Shown here piece by piece: positions 60,861 to 64,000 of a DNA stretch of 64,000 bases (the first letter of the stretch is position 1; each line of letters opens with the position of its first letter). Under the pieces are notes generated by a model, which saw only the letters and a program-made list of their open reading frames with translations, had not been told where the DNA came from and made no database searches. A program made the translations under genes and the position numbers. Source of the DNA: Desulfonatronospira sp964577315 (GTDB taxonomy: Bacteria; Desulfobacterota; Desulfovibrionia; Desulfovibrionales; Desulfonatronovibrionaceae); the NCBI GenBank assembly GCA_964577315.1, contig CAZNYT010000003.1:6687-70686 (forward strand). Reading direction: 5' to 3'.

Positions 60861-61712
60861 TCAGGTATAAATATCGAAAAAATCCAGAGCCGGGGTGCCG
60901 GGAATAAGGCCCAGCTTAGCCAGGTATCTTCCAAAGATAGTCAAACTCGCCAATTGGTTAGAATTCAAACCGTAATCCATGTTTTGCCAATAGTTCACAA
61001 TATCTTCAGGGCGAAATTTTTTGCAGGGATATTCTGTGCATAATCTTAGATACTGGGAAGGCAACTTTTCCCTGGTCTTTATCAACTGGGCACCCAACTC
61101 TTTCAAAAAAGACTTTTGCGGCTCTGGGAGCGTGCGATTCAAAATCCACAAAGCGAAAACAAAAGGCAAACCGGTCATCTTTTTCCATTCAGCGCCCAGA
61201 TCTACTACTTGCCACCCGGATGGACAGTCCAAATACATCTCCAAAGCATGATCTCCGATCTCCAGAAAAGGCTTCCCAGTGCTGACTCCCTTTCCAGGCT
61301 CGACCTGCTCCCATTCAGGCTTGGGAAGCTTCCAATAAAAATGCCATAAAATTTGCAATAAGGCCCGGGAAGTATCAGATGCCCGGGTCATGTATACACT
61401 TCCTCCCTGTCTAATATACGGCCCTAAAGATTCCCAGGAGAAGGGCAGGCACAGTAAAACACTTTGAATATTATCCTTAGCGCTAACACTTAGATCCGGG
61501 AGCAACAGATAGTTTTCCGCATGGAGTAAATATTCAATAGAAGAGGATGGGGCAAGATGTATTTCCCGCCTGCAGAGTTTGCGGTTCAAATACGCCGGAT
61601 GTCCGCTTATAAAATGGATCCTCTCGGATAGAGGTTCTTTGCTTATGCTGTGAAAAAGGGGCCAGAGATTCAAGTAATCAATGCGCCCCACTGTCAAATG
61701 CATTACTGACAT
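60861..61712 (-). CDS. mqnA: Chorismate dehydratase MqnA (futalosine menaquinone pathway)
   Basis: A 283-aa periplasmic-binding-fold enzyme converting chorismate to 3-enolpyruvyl-benzoate, the first step of the futalosine route to menaquinone. Signatures: VGRIDYLNLWPLFHSI at the N-terminus, HLAPSSSIEYLLHAENYLLLPDLSVSA and VDLGAEWKKMTGLPFVFALW. The MqnD protein is similar but lacks the SSxEY block. Presence of MqnA implies the cell makes menaquinone by this route and not via MenFDHCEB. No other mqn gene is in the window. Confidence 0.92.
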   Translation of the reverse strand: MSVMHLTVGRIDYLNLWPLFHSISKEPLSERIHFISGHPAYLNRKLCRREIHLAPSSSIEYLLHAENYLLLPDLSVSAKDNIQSVLLCLPFSWESLGPYIRQGGSVYMTRASDTSRALLQILWHFYWKLPKPEWEQVEPGKGVSTGKPFLEIGDHALEMYLDCPSGWQVVDLGAEWKKMTGLPFVFALWILNRTLPEPQKSFLKELGAQLIKTREKLPSQYLRLCTEYPCKKFRPEDIVNYWQNMDYGLNSNQLASLTIFGRYLAKLGLIPGTPALDFFDIYT

Positions 61713-61932
61713 GGTTTTTCTCTATAACGCAGAATGGGTTTGGACTAACACTACAGAAACACCTGGGCCAAGCTCTACAAACAGTGCTATCTAGTATTGC
61801 TTGGCATGTCTCAACTGAGTGCCTGTAAACTTTAAAAGGGCAAAACCCTTTTTGCTGCATAGCAGATTAAAAATCAAGACTTTCAATCTGGAGTGCTTGC
61901 CTTATCCAGGCATTGCTCATACAATTACAAAC

Positions 61933-62556
61933 ATGCGCAATTTCCCTCAGAATATATCCCCTATGCTTTCTTGGCTAGTAAAAGCCTGGTGCACAAGCCT
62001 GGATTACTGTCTGATCAATTATGGTCCCGTGCATGAACTGAGGAAAGAAAAAATTCCTATAATCTTTGCCATTTACCACAATGAACTTTTTCCGCTGAGC
62101 TATCTGCACCGACACGAAGGCATCATAGCTGTGGTTAGCGCCAGCCAGGATGGGGAACTGTTGGCCAGTGTCCTTTCCAGGTTAGGATACGGCTTGGCCA
62201 GGGGGTCCAGCTCCAGGCAGGGCCTAAAAGCCATGCGGGAAGCGGTGCGAAAAATCAAGCAAGAGGGCAGGGACGCAGTACTCACCGTGGACGGCCCTCG
62301 GGGGCCCAGGCACAAGGTAAAGCCCGGGGTGATCTACCTGGCCTCCAGAAGCAGGGCCTTTATTGTTCCTGTCCGGGTAAGGATGAGCACCAGACATGTT
62401 TTTTTCAAGTCTTGGGATCAATTCCGCCTCCCTTGGCTTTGGTCCCGGTGCGAGGTGGTTTACGGGGATCCTTACAAGTTGCCGCAAGGATTAAGCGCTC
62501 CTGAGATAAATCGGGAAACAGAGATCTTGGAAAACAAGCTAAATTTTTTGTATTAA
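61933..62556 (+). CDS. DUF374/lysophospholipid-acyltransferase-like protein
   Basis: A protein of about 207 aa (longer by up to 38 residues if an upstream start is used). It matches the DUF374 family of the LPLAT superfamily: FAIYHNELFPLSYLHRHEG with a His-x4-Asp-like site, SASQDGELLASVLSRLGYGLARGSSSRQG, and VLTVDGPRGPRHKVKPGVIYLASRS. Some members acylate lipid A precursors; the function of this one is not established. No good ribosome-binding site precedes any start. Confidence 0.85.
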   Translation: MRNFPQNISPMLSWLVKAWCTSLDYCLINYGPVHELRKEKIPIIFAIYHNELFPLSYLHRHEGIIAVVSASQDGELLASVLSRLGYGLARGSSSRQGLKAMREAVRKIKQEGRDAVLTVDGPRGPRHKVKPGVIYLASRSRAFIVPVRVRMSTRHVFFKSWDQFRLPWLWSRCEVVYGDPYKLPQGLSAPEINRETEILENKLNFLY

Positions 62557-62909
62557 GAGTTCTAGTGGGTAATGGTTGATATCAATAAAAGACCCTTTTT
62601 CCTTACTCAAGCTTTTCCTTACCATTATATTGCCATCTCACATAAAACATTCCTTACCTTTGTTGCAGACACATTCTCCGGAGCTTAGGGAAGCAAACAC
62701 ACTATCTTCCCAGGAAAAAGAATTTTCATGCATAACAGGACGAACTGATTCGGCAACCACGTATGAGTTCTTGACAGGGCTTAGGGCTAAAAACACTTGC
62801 TCCCGCTATTAAACATTGCTTCTTTTTCTTTCCCCGATCCTTGGACAATTACTGTTAAATAGTAAAAGTTTACATAATTTACATTATGAGACAAAAATAC
62901 CAAAATAAA
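62557..62909. other. Intergenic region, nothing recognised
   Basis: About 350 AT-rich bases between the DUF374 gene and the terminator of the transaldolase remnant; no gene or repeat with support. Confidence 0.5.
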
Positions 62910-62928
62910 AAAGCCCATAAAGGGCTTT
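62904..62928 (-). terminator. Terminator of the transaldolase remnant
   Basis: AAAGCCC/GGGCTTT hairpin (62910-62916 with 62922-62928) followed by T residues on the minus strand, 23 bases beyond the remnant's stop codon. Confidence 0.75.
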
Positions 62929-62950
62929 GTTGGCCAGGAAATTTTAATAT

Positions 62951-63129
62951 CTACCTCCCCTGAACATCCTTCCAAGCCTTTAAAAAAGCCTGTAAGCCAG
63001 AATCTGTGAAAGGATGCTCGAACAGCTTAACCAGAACCTTGTAAGGCTTGGTTGTGACTCCGTCCACCATACCCGAGGAAACACATTCTTCAATCTCCTG
63101 GGTATTAGCTGTATCCAAAAAAACTTCAT
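62951..63129 (-). pseudogene. Transaldolase (TalC/Fsa-type) remnant with internal deletion and frameshift
   Basis: Translated with one added base in a T7 run (63118-63124), the frame reads M-K-F-F-L-D-T-A-N-T-Q-E-I-E-E-C, then VDGVTT, then KPYKVLVKLFEHPFTDSGLQ and AFLKAWKDVQG. These are the first about 25 and the last about 30 residues of a small transaldolase/fructose-6-phosphate aldolase, joined near the VDGVTT strand; the family's intact proteins are about 215 aa, so about 150 central residues, including the active-site Lys, are missing. Start, stop and terminator survive. The homopolymer frameshift adds to the evidence that it is inactive. Confidence 0.72.
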
Positions 63130-63146
63130 AGCCGGCTCAGATAATT

Positions 63147-63410
63147 CTACTTTTTCTCGCTGTTCAACTTTTTCAAGTACTTGTCCCGGCAATCATAACT
63201 GCAGAAACAGTGCACTTGATCCTCATGCTTGATGCGCACGTCACTGTTTTTGTCCACGAAAGTCCCGCAAATGGGATCCTTGACCATGGTGCCCGTGGCA
63301 GCCAGTTTTTCATGCTCTTTCTGCTTGGCTTCTTTTTTCTTTTTCCAATCATTGGTAAGCAACTTATACATAATAAAAAGAGCCACAGCTATAACTAAAA
63401 ACTTAAACAT
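63147..63410 (-). CDS. Small membrane protein with YHS-like cysteine motif
   Basis: An 87-aa protein with one N-terminal transmembrane helix (about 2-18), a Lys-rich linker and a C-terminal segment KDPICGTFVDKNSDVRIKH followed by CFCSYDC. The DPxCG start and the second Cys pair resemble the YHS domain, a small metal-binding unit found in heavy-metal proteins. The function is unknown; it lies between the transaldolase remnant and folK. Confidence 0.8.
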   Translation of the reverse strand: MFKFLVIAVALFIMYKLLTNDWKKKKEAKQKEHEKLAATGTMVKDPICGTFVDKNSDVRIKHEDQVHCFCSYDCRDKYLKKLNSEKK

Positions 63411-63433
63411 ATCTTTGCCCTTTAAGCTCTGGT

Positions 63434-63928
63434 TTAACTTTGAAAGATTTTATTACCTTCCAATTCATAATCCAAATCCGTTAACAATTGTTGCACCTTT
63501 GTACCATCCGGCAGGGATATATCCGGACAAATCTCCAGTAAGGGAATCAAGACAAAGGCCCTGCTTTTCAAACCCGGATGCGGTAGAATCAAGTCCTTTT
63601 CCCGACGCACAAGCCCATTAAACAAAAGAATATCCAGGTCAATCAGCCTGGGACCGTAGCGTGGTCCATGAGTTCTCCCCATATCCTCTTCCATTTGTTT
63701 GAGCACTGCTAACAGGTGCGATGGCTCCCATGTACTGTCTCCATGCATCCAAAGTACTTGATTCGCAAACCAAGGTTGCTCCTTGTATCCCTGAGGTTCG
63801 GTTTGATAAATAGTTGAGGTTGCAACCTTATGCAGCCCGGGATACTGACTCAACCAATCGCAGGCTCGGTAAAGATTGTTTACCGGAGACCCCAGATTGG
63901 AACCCAAGCTAATAAATATATCCTGCAT
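63434..63928 (-). CDS. folK: 2-amino-4-hydroxy-6-hydroxymethyldihydropteridine pyrophosphokinase
   Basis: A 164-aa folate-pathway enzyme transferring pyrophosphate from ATP to hydroxymethyldihydropterin. Motifs: FISLGSNLGSPVNNL (N-terminus) and HGPRYGPRLIDLDILLF (about 88-104), with two magnesium-binding Asp residues, and HPGLKSRAFVLIPL. ATG 63928 fits the family start; the upstream frame to 63991 adds unlikely residues, although the nearest AAGGAG is about 21 bases away. No folP/folB is visible. Confidence 0.93.
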   Translation of the reverse strand: MQDIFISLGSNLGSPVNNLYRACDWLSQYPGLHKVATSTIYQTEPQGYKEQPWFANQVLWMHGDSTWEPSHLLAVLKQMEEDMGRTHGPRYGPRLIDLDILLFNGLVRREKDLILPHPGLKSRAFVLIPLLEICPDISLPDGTKVQQLLTDLDYELEGNKIFQS

Positions 63929-64000
63929 GATTAACCAAGGTATATTTTTCTCCTTGAAGGCGCAAGCCCTGAGCAGTAATCTGTGAAGCAAAATATATAT

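Noticed and set aside
62576..62812. 78-aa frame after the DUF374 gene
   Set aside because: AT-rich, no ribosome-binding site, no similarity I recognise.
1..64000. tRNA, rRNA or CRISPR array
   Set aside because: No cloverleaf with GTTCGA-type arms, rRNA segment or regularly spaced direct repeats were found by eye; the ATTCACCA copies are irregularly spaced and inverted, not a CRISPR.

Overview
The window is a piece of a bacterial chromosome of roughly balanced base composition. The gene set points to an anaerobic member of the Desulfobacterota, most likely near the Desulfovibrionales. The evidence is a HesB-like selenoprotein, a PxxKW cysteine-rich protein, lysine synthesis by the DapL route, the futalosine menaquinone enzyme MqnA, a fused succinyl-CoA-synthetase-like enzyme, a giant acyl-CoA dehydratase activase, and separate GlyQ and GlyS subunits. 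This placement is inference from gene content; no rRNA, tRNA or CRISPR array was seen. Several genes appear to start at TTG.

Layout. 1-6 kb: the 3' end of a metallo-hydrolase gene, a CheX-type protein, LapA and LapB homologues and mutS. 6-11 kb: a 438-bp nested palindromic element, a lipoprotein, lysA, a beta-alpha fused SucC-SucD-like protein translationally coupled to rlmH, and an exported protein. 11-16 kb: typA/bipA on the minus strand, then a self-contained damage-response-like cassette (S24 repressor, 52-aa zinc-ribbon protein, umuD, umuC) with two similar operator-like sites lying inside its two promoters. 16-25 kb, all minus strand: a SagB-type oxidoreductase, a 66-aa protein, the 1417-aa activase, a MltF-like transglycosylase, an MBL-fold hydrolase and a Mn-dependent pyrophosphatase. 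25-31 kb: a CYTH protein, an M29 aminopeptidase, hisF, a cardiolipin synthase and dapL. 31.5-31.9 kb: a selenoprotein gene with an in-frame UGA, tandem promoters and a terminator. 32-46 kb: a long plus-strand run of PxxKW protein, M20 peptidase, mnmG, PilZ protein, CorC-like CBS protein, lnt, prfB (with the programmed +1 frameshift), GGDEF protein, MinD-like ATPase, HU, dapF, dapA and an FMN enzyme, closed by pyrR on the minus strand. 46-60.6 kb: copA, an RRM protein, mfd, two SurA-type chaperones, a RodZ-like protein, recO, glyQ, glyS and rpsT. 60.8-64 kb: mqnA, a DUF374 acyltransferase, a transaldolase remnant, a YHS-like protein and folK.

How the parts fit. Cell-envelope functions recur (LapA/LapB, Lnt, Cls, MltF, SurA, RodZ-like, DUF374). 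Four lysine/peptidoglycan-precursor genes (lysA, dapL, dapF, dapA) are scattered rather than in one operon and outline the DapL aminotransferase route. DNA maintenance is represented by mutS, recO, mfd and the umuDC cassette. Signalling genes (CheX, PilZ, GGDEF with an RxxD I-site) suggest c-di-GMP control and motility.

The most distinctive non-coding signal is a family of dispersed repeats built from a GCAACTATTCACCATGTTTT-type unit. At least five long copies and seven half copies lie between genes, often just after stop codons. A related 438-bp element has perfect 14-bp terminal inverted repeats of the same family.
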